From Kaistia soli DSM 19436 (GTDB lineage: Bacteria; Pseudomonadota; Alphaproteobacteria; Rhizobiales; Kaistiaceae), in assembly GCF_900129325.1 (NCBI RefSeq), contig NZ_FQUP01000009.1, positions 24,008 to 88,007 on the forward strand: a stretch of 64,000 bases of DNA, in the 5' to 3' direction. The first letter of the stretch is position 1. The number at the start of each line of letters is the position of its first letter. Positions 28,698-37,943 of the stretch are shown one piece after another. The position numbers were made by a program, and so were the translations under genes. A model generated the notes under the pieces. The model was not told where the DNA came from and did not search any database. It saw only the letters and a program-made list of their open reading frames with translations.

Positions 28698-30307
28698 GCC
28701 GGCTGCACGCCGGCCCGGATCAGCTTGTAGATGATCGAATCGATCAGCGCCTCGAACGACGCATCGACGACGTTCTCGGACACGCCGATGGTCATCCAGC
28801 TGTCGCCGCTGTCGTCGCGGCTCTCGATGAGCACGCGCGTCACCGCTTCGGTGCCGCCATTCAGGATGCGGACCTTGTAGTCGACGAGTTCGAGATCAGC
28901 GATCGCGTCTTGATAGACGCCCAGATCCTTGCGTAGCGCCCGGTCGAGCGCGTTGACCGGACCGTTGCCCTCGGCGACCGTCAAAAGGCGCTGGCCGCCG
29001 ACCTCGAGCTTCACGACGGCTTCGGAAACCGAGACCAGCTTGCCGAGCGCGTTGTGACGGCGTTCCACGGTGACGTGGAAGCTCTCGACGGTGAAATAGT
29101 CCGGCACGGAGCCGAGCGTTCGCCGCGCCAGAAGCTCGAACGAAGCGTCGGCGCCTTCATAGGAATAGCCGACCGCTTCGCGCTCCTTCACCTCGGACAG
29201 GAGCGTGTCGAGCCGGCGATCGCCCTTCTCGACCGCAATGCCGAGCCTTGCGAGTTCCGCCAACAGATTGGAGCGACCCGCCTGGTCCGAGACGAGCACG
29301 CGGCGATGATTGCCGACCTGTTCGGGCCGAACATGCTCATAGGTGCTCGGGTCCTTGACGATCGCTGAGGCGTGGATGCCGGCCTTCGTCGCAAAGGCGG
29401 AGGCCCCGACATAGGGCGCCTGGCGATTGGGCGCGCGATTGACGATCTCGTCGAAGCGGTGCGAGAGATGGGTCAGGCCCTGCAGCGCTTCCTCGGTCAC
29501 GCCGATCTCGAAACGGTCGGCATAAAACGGCTTCAGCAACAGCGTCGGGATGATCGAGGTCAGGTTGGCGTTGCCACAGCGCTCGCCGATGCCGTTGAGC
29601 GTGCCCTGGATCTGTCGGGCACCGCCACGCAGCGCCGCCAGAGAATTGGCGACAGCTTGTTCGGTGTCGTTGTGAGCGTGAATCCCGAGATGATCGCCCG
29701 GCACCACGGCTGACGCCGCGCGGACGATCGCCTCGATCTCCTCCGGCTGGCTGCCGCCATTGGTGTCGCAAAGCACCACCCAGCGCGCGCCGGCCTCATA
29801 GGCGGCCTTGGCGCAAGACAGCGCGTAGGTCGGATTGGCCTTGTAGCCGTCGAAGAAGTGCTCGCAGTCGACCAGCGCTTCCTTACCGGCTGCGACAGCG
29901 GCAGCAACCGACTGCCGGATACCGTCGAGATTCTCTTCCTCGCTGGCGCCGAGTGCCACGCGCACCTGGTAGTCCCAGGTCTTGGCGACAAAGCAGATCG
30001 CGTCCGACTTCGCCTCGATCAGCGCTGCGACACCAGGATCGTTCGAGAGGCTAACACCCGCGCGCTTGGTCATGCCAAAGGCGGTGAACTGGGCGCGCTT
30101 GGTGCGCTTTTCGGCAAAGAAGCGATTGTCGGTCGGATTGGCGCCTGGATAGCCACCCTCGACATAGTCGAGCCCGAACGCATCGAGCATCCCGGCGATA
30201 AGGACCTTGTCCTCGACCGAGAAGTCGACGCCATTGGTCTGCGCGCCGTCGCGCAGTGTCGTATCGAAGAGTGTGACGCGCTCGCGGCTCGTGTTTCCTC
30301 CGCTCAT
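28694..30307 (-). CDS. cimA: citramalate synthase
   Basis: 537 aa, the usual length for CimA, which condenses acetyl-CoA and pyruvate to citramalate as a threonine-independent route to 2-oxobutyrate and isoleucine. The HMGL-like barrel opens with TLFDTTLRDGAQTNGVDFS; metal-binding GIHAHND is visible near residue 210, and the C-terminal LeuA-type allosteric domain starts at about 390. 2-Isopropylmalate synthase is a relative, but the length and the start motif fit CimA better. It follows a CysS-like mini-gene by a 4-bp overlap. Confidence 0.92.
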   Translation of the reverse strand: MSGGNTSRERVTLFDTTLRDGAQTNGVDFSVEDKVLIAGMLDAFGLDYVEGGYPGANPTDNRFFAEKRTKRAQFTAFGMTKRAGVSLSNDPGVAALIEAKSDAICFVAKTWDYQVRVALGASEEENLDGIRQSVAAAVAAGKEALVDCEHFFDGYKANPTYALSCAKAAYEAGARWVVLCDTNGGSQPEEIEAIVRAASAVVPGDHLGIHAHNDTEQAVANSLAALRGGARQIQGTLNGIGERCGNANLTSIIPTLLLKPFYADRFEIGVTEEALQGLTHLSHRFDEIVNRAPNRQAPYVGASAFATKAGIHASAIVKDPSTYEHVRPEQVGNHRRVLVSDQAGRSNLLAELARLGIAVEKGDRRLDTLLSEVKEREAVGYSYEGADASFELLARRTLGSVPDYFTVESFHVTVERRHNALGKLVSVSEAVVKLEVGGQRLLTVAEGNGPVNALDRALRKDLGVYQDAIADLELVDYKVRILNGGTEAVTRVLIESRDDSGDSWMTIGVSENVVDASFEALIDSIIYKLIRAGVQPA

Positions 30308-30537
30308 GGCGCCTCGCCTTCCGCCGCGTCAGGTTCATCCCCGCCCGCGCCGCGCACGTCCCATGTCGTCCAGAAAGCGCCCGTCTCCTCGTCCTTGCCG
30401 TCGATAATGATGAGCCCCATGCCGTCCAGCGTCTTGCGAATCTGGTCCGCCTTCGCGAAGTCGCGGGCACGGCGGGCGTCGATACGCTCCTCGATCAACT
30501 GTTCGATCAGCGCTTCATCGAGCGGCGAGGTGGTCAT
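30304..30537 (-). CDS. stand-alone CysS C-terminal-like mini-protein
   Basis: 77 aa resembling only the extreme C-terminal anticodon-binding tail of cysteinyl-tRNA synthetase: EALIEQLIEERIDARRARD, then FAKADQIRKTLDGMG, followed by a degenerate W-D-V end. The catalytic Rossmann fold with HIGH and KMSKS motifs is absent from the window. Its stop overlaps the cimA start by 4 bp. The frame is open upstream to 30780 (158 aa), but that part shows no recognisable domain. It may be the remnant of a cysS gene that elsewhere stands upstream of cimA, or a separate small RNA-binding protein. Confidence 0.65.
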   Translation of the reverse strand: MTTSPLDEALIEQLIEERIDARRARDFAKADQIRKTLDGMGLIIIDGKDEETGAFWTTWDVRGAGGDEPDAAEGEAP

Positions 30538-30840
30538 GGTGTCGTCTTTCGTAGTGCCGGCTTCATCGGGAAGCACGGCGGGAAGTCCGGATAGCCGCGG
30601 TTGCGGGAGGGTGACGGTCATACTCTCGCCATCCGCCGCGGCCAAACGAAATCTCGCGCCCCGGAACCGCCTGCACGCGATCACGACTTCGTTCCCGGCC
30701 TCGCGCGCCCTTGCTTTGTCATAAGGGTCCATTAGTTTCCGGCGAACGACGACCCGCCTGCCCCTGCCTCCGGCCGTCACCCTCCGGGGGATGCACCGAG
30801 CCTCGATCGCATCCCGCCCCCCACGCCCGGATGTTTCGCG

Positions 30841-32289
30841 ATGCCCACCCGCCTGCTGCCCGACCGCATCCTGCTGCCTCTCATCGTCGCCTGCGCGCTG
30901 TTCATGGAGAACCTCGACTCAACGGTTCTGTCGACCGCGCTGCCGACGATCGCGCGTGACTTCGGGGTTAGCCCGATCAACCTGAAACTCGCCCTCACCT
31001 CCTATCTACTGACGATCGCGATCTTCATTCCGGCCTCCGGCTGGCTCGCCGACCGCTTCGGAGCGCGGACCATCTTCCGCCTCGCCATCGTCACTTTCAC
31101 CGCCGGGTCGATCTGCTGCGGGCTCTCCCACTCCATCGGGGAGATCGTCGCCTCGCGCATCCTGCAAGGCATCGGCGGCGCGATGATGGTGCCGGTCGGG
31201 CGGCTGGTGATCCTGAAATCGGTCGAAAAGTCGGAACTGGTCGGCGCCCTCGCTTGGCTCACGGTTCCCGCGCTGATCGGGCCGGTGATCGGGCCGCCAC
31301 TCGGCGGCTTCATCACTACCTATTTCGAATGGCGCTGGATCTTCTGGATCAATGTCCCGATCGGCGTTCTCGGCCTCATCCTCGCGACGCTGTACATCCC
31401 CGATATTAGGGGCGAGGAGCGGGTCGGCTTCGATTATCCCGGCTTCGTGCTGTCGAGCTTCGGCATTGCCGGCTTCGTCACCGGATCGACGTCGCTCGGC
31501 CTCAACCTGATGCCGTGGCCCTATGTCATCGGTCTCCTGCTGACCGGCGGCGCGCTGCTCGTCGCCTATGTCCTCTACAGCCGGCGGATCGCCAACCCGA
31601 TCCTCGACCTCTCGCTCTTCGCCATCCCGAGCTTCCGCGCCAGCGTCATCGGTGGGTTGCTGTTCCGAATTGGCATCGGCGCCATGCCGTTCCTGCTGCC
31701 GCTGATGCTGCAACTCGGGTTTGGGCTGAGCCCATTCCAGTCTGGTTCGATTACCTTCGTCTCGGCCATCGGCGCCATCGCGATGAAATTCGTCGCGCCG
31801 CCGCTGCTGCGCCGCTTCGGCTTCCGCACCGTCCTCATCGCCAATTCGGTCATTGCCGCCATCTTTATCGGCATGCCCGCAATTTTCGATCTGGCAACAC
31901 CGATGCATATGATCACGGGATTGCTGTTCGTCGGCGGTTTCTTCCGCTCGCTGCAGTTCACCAGCGCGAATGCCCTCTCATTCGCCGACGTGCCGCAGGC
32001 GCGGATGAGCCGCGCGACAAGCCTCACCAGCGTGTTCCAGCAATTGTCCATGTCGATCGGCGTCTCGGTCGGCGCCATCGCACTCGAACTCTCGCTCGCC
32101 CATACCGGCGGCAAGATCACGGTCGAGACCTTCCACCCCGCTTTCATCGCAATCGGCTTGATCTCAATGAGCTCGGTGTTCTTCTTCATGAAGATGCCGC
32201 GCAACGCCGGCGAGGAAATGTCTGGCCGCCGGTTGAAGCCGAAGCCGCTGGCCCCCGACCCGGTCACCGCTATGCGCGAGCGCGCCTAA
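30841..32289 (+). CDS. DHA2 family MFS multidrug exporter (EmrB-like)
   Basis: 482 aa with about 14 hydrophobic segments, the DHA2 drug:H+ antiporter topology. Typical motifs are ENLDSTVLSTALPTIARDFG in helix 1, the loop GWLADRFGARTIFR between helices 2 and 3, and GPVIGPPLGGFITTYFEWRWIFW (motif C region). No membrane-fusion partner (EmrA) or TetR/MarR regulator is adjacent, so it may act alone. The substrate is unknown. Confidence 0.9.
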   Translation: MPTRLLPDRILLPLIVACALFMENLDSTVLSTALPTIARDFGVSPINLKLALTSYLLTIAIFIPASGWLADRFGARTIFRLAIVTFTAGSICCGLSHSIGEIVASRILQGIGGAMMVPVGRLVILKSVEKSELVGALAWLTVPALIGPVIGPPLGGFITTYFEWRWIFWINVPIGVLGLILATLYIPDIRGEERVGFDYPGFVLSSFGIAGFVTGSTSLGLNLMPWPYVIGLLLTGGALLVAYVLYSRRIANPILDLSLFAIPSFRASVIGGLLFRIGIGAMPFLLPLMLQLGFGLSPFQSGSITFVSAIGAIAMKFVAPPLLRRFGFRTVLIANSVIAAIFIGMPAIFDLATPMHMITGLLFVGGFFRSLQFTSANALSFADVPQARMSRATSLTSVFQQLSMSIGVSVGAIALELSLAHTGGKITVETFHPAFIAIGLISMSSVFFFMKMPRNAGEEMSGRRLKPKPLAPDPVTAMRERA

Positions 32290-32425
32290 CCGGGCGGAGC
32301 GATTTGGCGCATCGGGCGAGGATTGGCCCCGATCGACGGCTTTCTGCACATGGATTGACCATCGCGGGAACGCAGCGCACAGCTTGCCCCACGGCGATCG
32401 GTCGTTTCGCGGACTGGCACAGCAC

Positions 32426-32461
32426 TTGCAATTTTTAGTGCCACTAAAGTGGAGATTGCAA
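32426..32461 (+). promoter_or_regulatory. nested inverted repeats over the start of the Rieske oxygenase gene
   Basis: The outer pair TTGCAAT (32426-32432) and ATTGCAA (32455-32461) encloses a perfect palindrome TTTAGTG-C-CACTAAA (32434-32448). The ribosome binding site GGAG lies between, and the last A belongs to the start codon. As DNA it could be an operator; as RNA it could fold and hide the start. Function is inference. Confidence 0.5.
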
Positions 32462-33465
32462 TGCGCGTGACCCAGGAACCGCTGCTGCGGAAGTTCTGGT
32501 ATTGTGTGATGCCGATGTCGGCGCTGGGCGACAAGCCGGTCGGCATGAAACTGCTCGGCGAGCCGATCGTGCTGTGGAAGGATGCCACCGGAGCGCCGCG
32601 CGCGGTCAAGGACCGCTGCCTGCACCGGACCGCGAAACTGTCGCTCGGCACTGTCGAGCACGGCAACATCGTTTGCCCCTATCATGGCTGGGCGTTCGAC
32701 GGCGGCGGTCATTGCGTCAAGGTTCCGCAGGACGTCGTGGAGAAGCCGCATCCGTTCGGCGTGCCGGGCTATCGCTGCGCCGAGCGCTACAATCATGTCT
32801 GGGTCGCGCTGGAAGACCCCTATTACGACATCCCCGAAATCCCCGAGTTCGGGATGCCCGGCTACCGCCAGGTGATTGAGTTCTGCGACGATTGGGGCTG
32901 CGCGCCGTTGCGCATCATGGAGAACGCGTTCGACAACGCGCATTTCGCCTTCGTGCACAAAGGCAGCTTCGGCGACACCGATCCCATCCCGCCGCCCTTC
33001 ACGCTGGAGGATACGGCCGATGGCTTCATCATGCGCACCGAGGTTCCGGTCCGTAATCCCGAGGGGATGCGCGACGCCATCGGCATCGCGAGCGACCGGA
33101 CGGTAAGGCGAACGGCGAACCGCTTCTTCACGCCGTTCTTCCGCGCCGGAAAGATCACCTACCCGAACGGGCTCGAGAACATTCTCTGCACGGCGGCGAC
33201 GCCGATGGGCGAAAATCTCACCCGCTTCGTGCAATGGGTCATCCGCAACGATACCGAAGAGCAGGTGCCGGCGGAGAAGGTGATCGCCTTCGACAAGCGG
33301 GTCAGCCTCGAAGACCGCGACGTACTGGAATCAACGGACGAGAATGTGCCGCTCGATGCCGGCGAGGGGCGCGAGCTGCATATGGTCTGCGACAAGCCGG
33401 GCATCACGATGCGCAAGAAAATCCGCGACATCTTGCGGGCAGCGCCGAGAACAAGCGCTGCCTGA
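32461..33465 (+). CDS. Rieske 2Fe-2S aromatic ring-hydroxylating oxygenase, alpha subunit
   Basis: 334 aa, the size of VanA/phthalate-dioxygenase type oxygenases that demethylate or hydroxylate aromatic acids. The Rieske ligands are C53-x-H55 and C72-x2-H75 (DRCLHRT, VCPYHGW). The mononuclear iron motif D-x2-H-x4-H is present in FDNAHFAFVHKG. ATG 32461 has GGAG seven bases upstream; a GTG at 32449 is in frame but lies in the palindrome. No ferredoxin reductase or other aromatic-degradation gene is adjacent, so the electron donor must be encoded elsewhere. The substrate is unknown. Confidence 0.9.
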   Translation: MRVTQEPLLRKFWYCVMPMSALGDKPVGMKLLGEPIVLWKDATGAPRAVKDRCLHRTAKLSLGTVEHGNIVCPYHGWAFDGGGHCVKVPQDVVEKPHPFGVPGYRCAERYNHVWVALEDPYYDIPEIPEFGMPGYRQVIEFCDDWGCAPLRIMENAFDNAHFAFVHKGSFGDTDPIPPPFTLEDTADGFIMRTEVPVRNPEGMRDAIGIASDRTVRRTANRFFTPFFRAGKITYPNGLENILCTAATPMGENLTRFVQWVIRNDTEEQVPAEKVIAFDKRVSLEDRDVLESTDENVPLDAGEGRELHMVCDKPGITMRKKIRDILRAAPRTSAA

Positions 33466-33475
33466 GGCACCACGA

Positions 33476-34228
33476 CTAGGGCCGCCAGGCGGCCTCGTCG
33501 TCGCCGCTCTCTTCGTCCTCGGGCGCCGCGTCCTGCCGCTTGCCCTTGAAGCCCTTGGCCAGGATGAAGAGCTCGACCGAGCCTGCCCGGCTTGCCGGCG
33601 GCTTCAGGTGGTGCACTGTGGCGAAATTCTGCTTCAGCGTCGTCAGCAGCGAGCTCTCGGCACCGCCGCGAAACACCTTCGAGAGGAACGAGCCGCCGGG
33701 CTTGAGCACATCGAGTGCGAAGTCGGCCGCGACCTCGCAGAGATAGGTGGTGCGCAGGTGGTCCGTCTGCTGGTGGCCCGTGGTCGGCGCCGCCATGTCG
33801 GAGAGCACGACATCGGCCCGCCCGCCGATCGCCTCTTGCAACAGCGCCGGTGCGTCCTCGTCGAGGAAGTTCCTCTGGAAAAGGATGACGCCGGGAAGCT
33901 CATCCATCTCCAGATAGTCGATCGCCACCACGAGCTTGTTGAGATCGGTCGAGCCGACCCGCTCGATCGCGACCTGCGACCAGCCGCCCGGCGCAGCGCC
34001 GAGATCAACGACCTTCATGCCGGGGGCGAGGATGTGATGCTTGTCGTCGATCTCGATGAGCTTATAGGCCGCGCGTGAGCGATAGCCCTCTCGCTTGGAC
34101 CGGGCGACATAGGGATCGTTGAGCTGACGCTCGAGCCAGCGCGTCGAGGATGCGGTCCGTCCCCGCGCCGTCTTGACGCGAACAGTCAGCTCGCGCCCGC
34201 CCGGCCCCTTGCTCTTGCTGTCCTTCAT
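33476..34228 (-). CDS. rlmE: 23S rRNA 2'-O-ribose U2552 methyltransferase
   Basis: 250 aa RlmE/FtsJ, which methylates the 2'-O of U2552 in the ribosomal A loop late in large-subunit assembly. The SAM motif [16 protein letters not shown], the catalytic Lys in [11 protein letters not shown], and Asp in [13 protein letters not shown] are all visible. An acidic C-terminal tail (DEESGDDEA) is unusual but harmless. ATG 34228 overlaps the stop of the Ppx/GppA gene (ATGA), so the two are coupled. Confidence 0.95.
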   Translation of the reverse strand: MKDSKSKGPGGRELTVRVKTARGRTASSTRWLERQLNDPYVARSKREGYRSRAAYKLIEIDDKHHILAPGMKVVDLGAAPGGWSQVAIERVGSTDLNKLVVAIDYLEMDELPGVILFQRNFLDEDAPALLQEAIGGRADVVLSDMAAPTTGHQQTDHLRTTYLCEVAADFALDVLKPGGSFLSKVFRGGAESSLLTTLKQNFATVHHLKPPASRAGSVELFILAKGFKGKRQDAAPEDEESGDDEAAWRP

Positions 34229-35553
34229 GACGTACGTCCGTTCTGTCGGGGATTGCGGCGCCAAACACCGTCCTCCGCCATCATTTCTACGAGGATACCC
34301 TCGCGCAACCCGCGATCGGCAACACGCAGCCTCTGGCACGGCCAGCGCCGGCGGATCGCTTCCAGGATGGCGCACCCGGCCAGAACGAGATCGGCACGTT
34401 CCCGCCCGATGCAGGGATTGGCGACACGGGCGGCATAGTCCATGCCGGTGATCACCGCCATCATCTGGTTGACCTCTTCGGCGCTGAGCCAGGTGCCGTC
34501 GACCTTTCGCCGATCATAGCGGGCAAGGCCAAGATGCACGCCGGCCAGCGTCGTCACCGTGCCCGACGTGCCGAGCATGTGCAGATTGCCGCTTGCCACA
34601 GCCCGGTCAAGAGCGGCGCCATCCGGGAATGAGGCCAGCATCGCGGCGACTTCGGCCACCATCGCCTCGAACACCGTGGCATCGACCAGTTCGCCGCCAT
34701 GCCGCTCGCTAAGCGTCACCACGCCGACCGGCAGCGACGCCCAGGTGCGGATCCTGTCCGACATGCGGCGCCGATGACGATCGGCCGGCCGCGTCAGATC
34801 GATCCAGACGAGTTCCGATGACCCGCCGCCGATGTCGAACAGCAGCGCGCCGCTCGTCTGCGGATCGATGAGCGAGGCACAGCCGGAGACCGCAAGCCTC
34901 GCCTCCGTCTCGCGTGAGACGATTTCGAGATCGAGGCCGGTTTCGGCGAGAACACGTTCAAGGAACGCGGCGCCGTTTTCCGCCGCGCGACAGGCTTCCG
35001 TCGCGATCAGCCGTGCGCGCACGACGCCGCGATCCCTGAGCTTCGCCTGGCAGATGCGCAGCGCCTCGACGGCGCGATCCATCGCTGCATCGCCCAACCG
35101 GCCGCTGCGACCGACGCCCTCGCCGAGCCGGACGATCCGCGAAAACGCGTCCACGACGTGAAAGCCACGCTCACGCGGCCGCGCAATCAGCAGGCGGCAA
35201 TTGTTGGTGCCGAGATCGAGCGCAGCATAAAGACCGTCGCCCTGCCCCCGCGGCGCTGCTTCCGCGACGACATGCGGCGCGGGCTGAGCAATGGTCTGCT
35301 GGGGCGCGGAACCCGGCTGCGGCCGCCGCTCCGCAGGGCGCGAAGCTGCTGCCGCCGGCGGCACGCGCGATTCTCCACCAGCCGCATAGACCGGACGACG
35401 CCTCTTGCGCCGTCGGCCCTTCTTCTTCGACGCCTGCGAACCGCCATGCGGTCCTTGGGCGTCGGCGGGCCCGACAAGGTCACGGACAACGGCCGGACCA
35501 TTGGCGGGCACCTCGGAATCCGCTCGCCGCGGATCCTCGCCCATAATCGCCAC
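34225..35553 (-). CDS. Ppx/GppA family exopolyphosphatase/(p)ppGpp phosphatase
   Basis: 442 aa ASKHA-fold phosphatase that hydrolyses polyphosphate or pppGpp. The phosphate-binding loops are [16 protein letters not shown] (about residue 112) and [16 protein letters not shown] (about 230). The N-terminal 100 residues are low-complexity and strongly basic ([11 protein letters not shown]), common in Rhizobiales versions and perhaps involved in binding polyanions. The pair Ppx/GppA-rlmE is a widespread alphaproteobacterial arrangement. Start ATG 35553, or 35544. Which of the two activities dominates cannot be told. Confidence 0.9.
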   Translation of the reverse strand: MAIMGEDPRRADSEVPANGPAVVRDLVGPADAQGPHGGSQASKKKGRRRKRRRPVYAAGGESRVPPAAAASRPAERRPQPGSAPQQTIAQPAPHVVAEAAPRGQGDGLYAALDLGTNNCRLLIARPRERGFHVVDAFSRIVRLGEGVGRSGRLGDAAMDRAVEALRICQAKLRDRGVVRARLIATEACRAAENGAAFLERVLAETGLDLEIVSRETEARLAVSGCASLIDPQTSGALLFDIGGGSSELVWIDLTRPADRHRRRMSDRIRTWASLPVGVVTLSERHGGELVDATVFEAMVAEVAAMLASFPDGAALDRAVASGNLHMLGTSGTVTTLAGVHLGLARYDRRKVDGTWLSAEEVNQMMAVITGMDYAARVANPCIGRERADLVLAGCAILEAIRRRWPCQRLRVADRGLREGILVEMMAEDGVWRRNPRQNGRTS

Positions 35554-35695
35554 TTCGAAATCCTCGGCCGCGACAGCACGGACATGAAGTCCGGCGCGCA
35601 GCTCTTTGAGTGCCTAGTTGTCCTCAGTGTAAGCAGCGACGACCAACCTTACAAGCGAGCGGCGCAGGCGACGGCCGGGTCACCCGAAGGGTCGA

Positions 35696-35725
35696 TTGAC
35701 AGGCGACGTCCGCAGGGCGGACAAT
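35696..35725 (+). promoter_or_regulatory. candidate promoter with internal palindrome upstream of the halogenase gene
   Basis: TTGACA (35696-35701), an 18-bp spacer and GACAAT (35720-35725) resemble a sigma-70 promoter. A perfect GTCCGC-AGG-GCGGAC palindrome (35708-35722) fills the spacer and could bind a repressor. It lies 65 bp before the GTG start. Confidence 0.42.
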
Positions 35726-35790
35726 TCAAACAACTTTGCACGCGGCCTAAAGAAGGCGCGGCAAGCGATTGAGAATGCTAGGGGGAGACT

Positions 35791-37332
35791 GTGGCGGATC
35801 AACCGCATTTCGTGATTGTGGGCGGGGGAACCGCCGGTTGGCTCGCTGCCTTCATCCTCAGTGACAAGGCTCGCCGGCTGAAGCTCGACGCACGCGTCAC
35901 CGTCGTCGAGTCCTCGAAAATCCCAACCGTTGGGGTCGGCGAAGGCAGCACGGCCGCGCTCCGCGTGCTGATGCAGTATTTTAACCTGAACGAACTCGAA
36001 TTCTTCCGTGAGACCGGGGCGACCTTCAAGCTCGGTATCCGGCACAAAGACTGGCGCCGCATCGGCCATAGCTATGACGGCCCGATCGACGATCCGCATC
36101 AAGTCGTCAAGGCGCCTGCCGGTGCGCCGTCCGACTATCTCAACGTCTTCTGCGTTGCTGCCGGCCGCAAGCTGCAGGACATGCATCTTTTCGGACCGCT
36201 TCTCGAAAAGAAGAAATCGCCCTATGCCCTGAAGGATGACGGGACCCTGGTTCCGCTCGGTCCGTTCCACCATGCTTTCCATTTCGACCAGGCACGGGTC
36301 GGCAAGTTCCTGAAGGCCCGCGCCGGAAACGTCAACACGATCGATGCGACGCTCTCCGGGATCGAGCGCGACCCCGAAACCGGCTATATCCGCGCCGTGG
36401 TTCTCGACGACGGCACCCGCCTCGCCGGCGACTTCTTTGTCGACGCGACCGGCTTCCGCAAGCGTATTATCGTGCAGGAACTCGCGGCGCCCTGGATCTC
36501 CTACGCGAACGAACTGCCGGTCAACCGAGCCTTGCCCTTCTGGCTCGACATCAAACCGGGCGAGGAGATTGCCAACTACACGCTCGCCTGGGCGCTGGAA
36601 GCGGGTTGGATGTGGCAGATCCCGACGCAGGAGCGTTATGGCTGCGGCTATGTCTATTCGGACGCGTTCAAGACCCCCGACGAGGCCAAGCTCGAGGTCG
36701 AGCGGGTGCTCGGACATCCGATCGAGGTTCGCGACGACATCCGGTTCCAGATCGGCCGCCTTGCGACCCCCTGGCTCGGCAACTGCCTCGCCGTCGGCCT
36801 CTCGTCGAGCTTCCTCGAGCCGCTGGAGGCAACTTCAATCCACGGCTCGGTCGTGCAGCTGCTGCTCTTTGCCGACAACTACCTGAAGCACCCGTCCGAG
36901 ATGACCGAAGCGGATCGCGTGGATTACAACCGCCGCTTCGGACGTCAGGTCGACGACTTCCGCACCTTCATCAACACGCACTATGTCACCGAGCGCGACG
37001 ACACGCCGTTCTGGCGTAATGTCCGGGAGGAGCGGCTGCACGAAGAGACGAGGCAGCGGCTGGCGCTCTGGCGAAAGGAAATGCCGCGGCGGGAGCATTT
37101 CCCGTCCTTTCTCGGCGGCCTCCCGCATGTCGAGACCCAGCTTCATTATCCCGTCCTGGACGGTCTCGGCTTGCTCGATCCCGCCGTCGCGCGGGCCGAG
37201 ATGGCGCGTGATCCGAAGCTGCGCCAGTTCGCCCGCGAGACCTATGAAAGCCTCGTTCGCGAGTATCGCGCCGCAGCGACAAAGGCGCTCGGCCATGCTG
37301 AGTTTCTGCGCTATGTGAACGGCATCGCATGA
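35791..37332 (+). CDS. flavin-dependent (tryptophan-type) halogenase
   Basis: 513 aa, the size of PrnA/RebH. FADH2-dependent halogenases make HOCl or HOBr in the active site and relay it by a lysine to an aromatic substrate. Hallmarks are present: GGGTAGW at residues 11-17, Lys80 in TFKLGIRHKDW at the PrnA Lys79 position, the family W-x-W-x-I-P motif (W273-M-W275-Q-I-P278), and Glu346 in FLEPLEATSIHG at the catalytic Glu position. It starts with GTG behind AGGGGGAG. No NRPS, PKS or flavin reductase gene is adjacent. A LysE exporter follows after 7 bp, so an amino-acid-like substrate is possible. Confidence 0.9.
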   Translation: MADQPHFVIVGGGTAGWLAAFILSDKARRLKLDARVTVVESSKIPTVGVGEGSTAALRVLMQYFNLNELEFFRETGATFKLGIRHKDWRRIGHSYDGPIDDPHQVVKAPAGAPSDYLNVFCVAAGRKLQDMHLFGPLLEKKKSPYALKDDGTLVPLGPFHHAFHFDQARVGKFLKARAGNVNTIDATLSGIERDPETGYIRAVVLDDGTRLAGDFFVDATGFRKRIIVQELAAPWISYANELPVNRALPFWLDIKPGEEIANYTLAWALEAGWMWQIPTQERYGCGYVYSDAFKTPDEAKLEVERVLGHPIEVRDDIRFQIGRLATPWLGNCLAVGLSSSFLEPLEATSIHGSVVQLLLFADNYLKHPSEMTEADRVDYNRRFGRQVDDFRTFINTHYVTERDDTPFWRNVREERLHEETRQRLALWRKEMPRREHFPSFLGGLPHVETQLHYPVLDGLGLLDPAVARAEMARDPKLRQFARETYESLVREYRAAATKALGHAEFLRYVNGIA

Positions 37333-37339
37333 GTCTCGA

Positions 37340-37933
37340 ATGACCGATCCTTTCGCCTTTGCCCTCGCGGTCTTCGCGCTCCTCGCAGTGCCTGGACCGA
37401 CGAATACGCTGCTCGCCGCCTCGGGCGCATCGGTGGGCTTCCGGCGGTCGCTGCGCATCATTCCAGCCGAGATCGGCGGCTACGCTATTGCCATCGCGTT
37501 TCTGCTCGCTGTCTTCGGGCCTCTCGCCTCTGCCCATCCCGCGCTGACTGTCGCCTCGCGCCTCGTGGCCAGCCTGTATCTCGCCTGGTCTGCGCTGACG
37601 CTCTGGCGGGGCGCCGCGACGGCAGGGCGCGGCGTCCACGGTGCCATCACTGTTCGCCGCGTCTTCGTCACGACACTGCTGAACCCGAAGGCGCTGCTTT
37701 TTGCCTTCGTGATCTTCCCGCCGCCGGGCGACCCGCATCTCGCGCTACAGGCGCCGCTCTTTGCCGGGCTCATGATCGGGATCGCATCGTGCTGGATCGG
37801 CTTCGGCAGGCTGCTGGCGCGCTCGGCGAGCGGTATCGCCACGCCGGCGCGCATCAGTCAGGGGGCGGCGGTGGCGATGTCGATCTTCGCGGTGCTGATC
37901 GGAAGCTCGGCGATCGCCGCCGTGCTCGCCTGA
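37340..37933 (+). CDS. LysE family amino acid exporter
   Basis: 197 aa with about six hydrophobic segments, typical of LysE/RhtB exporters of amino acids and derivatives. The N-terminal motif VPGPTNTLLAASGASVGFRRSL matches the conserved P-G-P-[TN] start of the family, and LLNPKALLFAFVIFPP is the other signature. It begins only 7 bp after the halogenase stop with a weak ribosome binding site, which implies co-transcription and translational coupling. Export of a halogenated amino acid is an attractive but unproven idea. Confidence 0.88.
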   Translation: MTDPFAFALAVFALLAVPGPTNTLLAASGASVGFRRSLRIIPAEIGGYAIAIAFLLAVFGPLASAHPALTVASRLVASLYLAWSALTLWRGAATAGRGVHGAITVRRVFVTTLLNPKALLFAFVIFPPPGDPHLALQAPLFAGLMIGIASCWIGFGRLLARSASGIATPARISQGAAVAMSIFAVLIGSSAIAAVLA

Positions 37934-37943
37934 TTGGCGGACC

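Noticed and set aside
30538..30780. Upstream extension of the CysS-like mini-protein to 158 aa
   Set aside because: The extra 81 residues show no domain or good start; the domain part begins near 30537.
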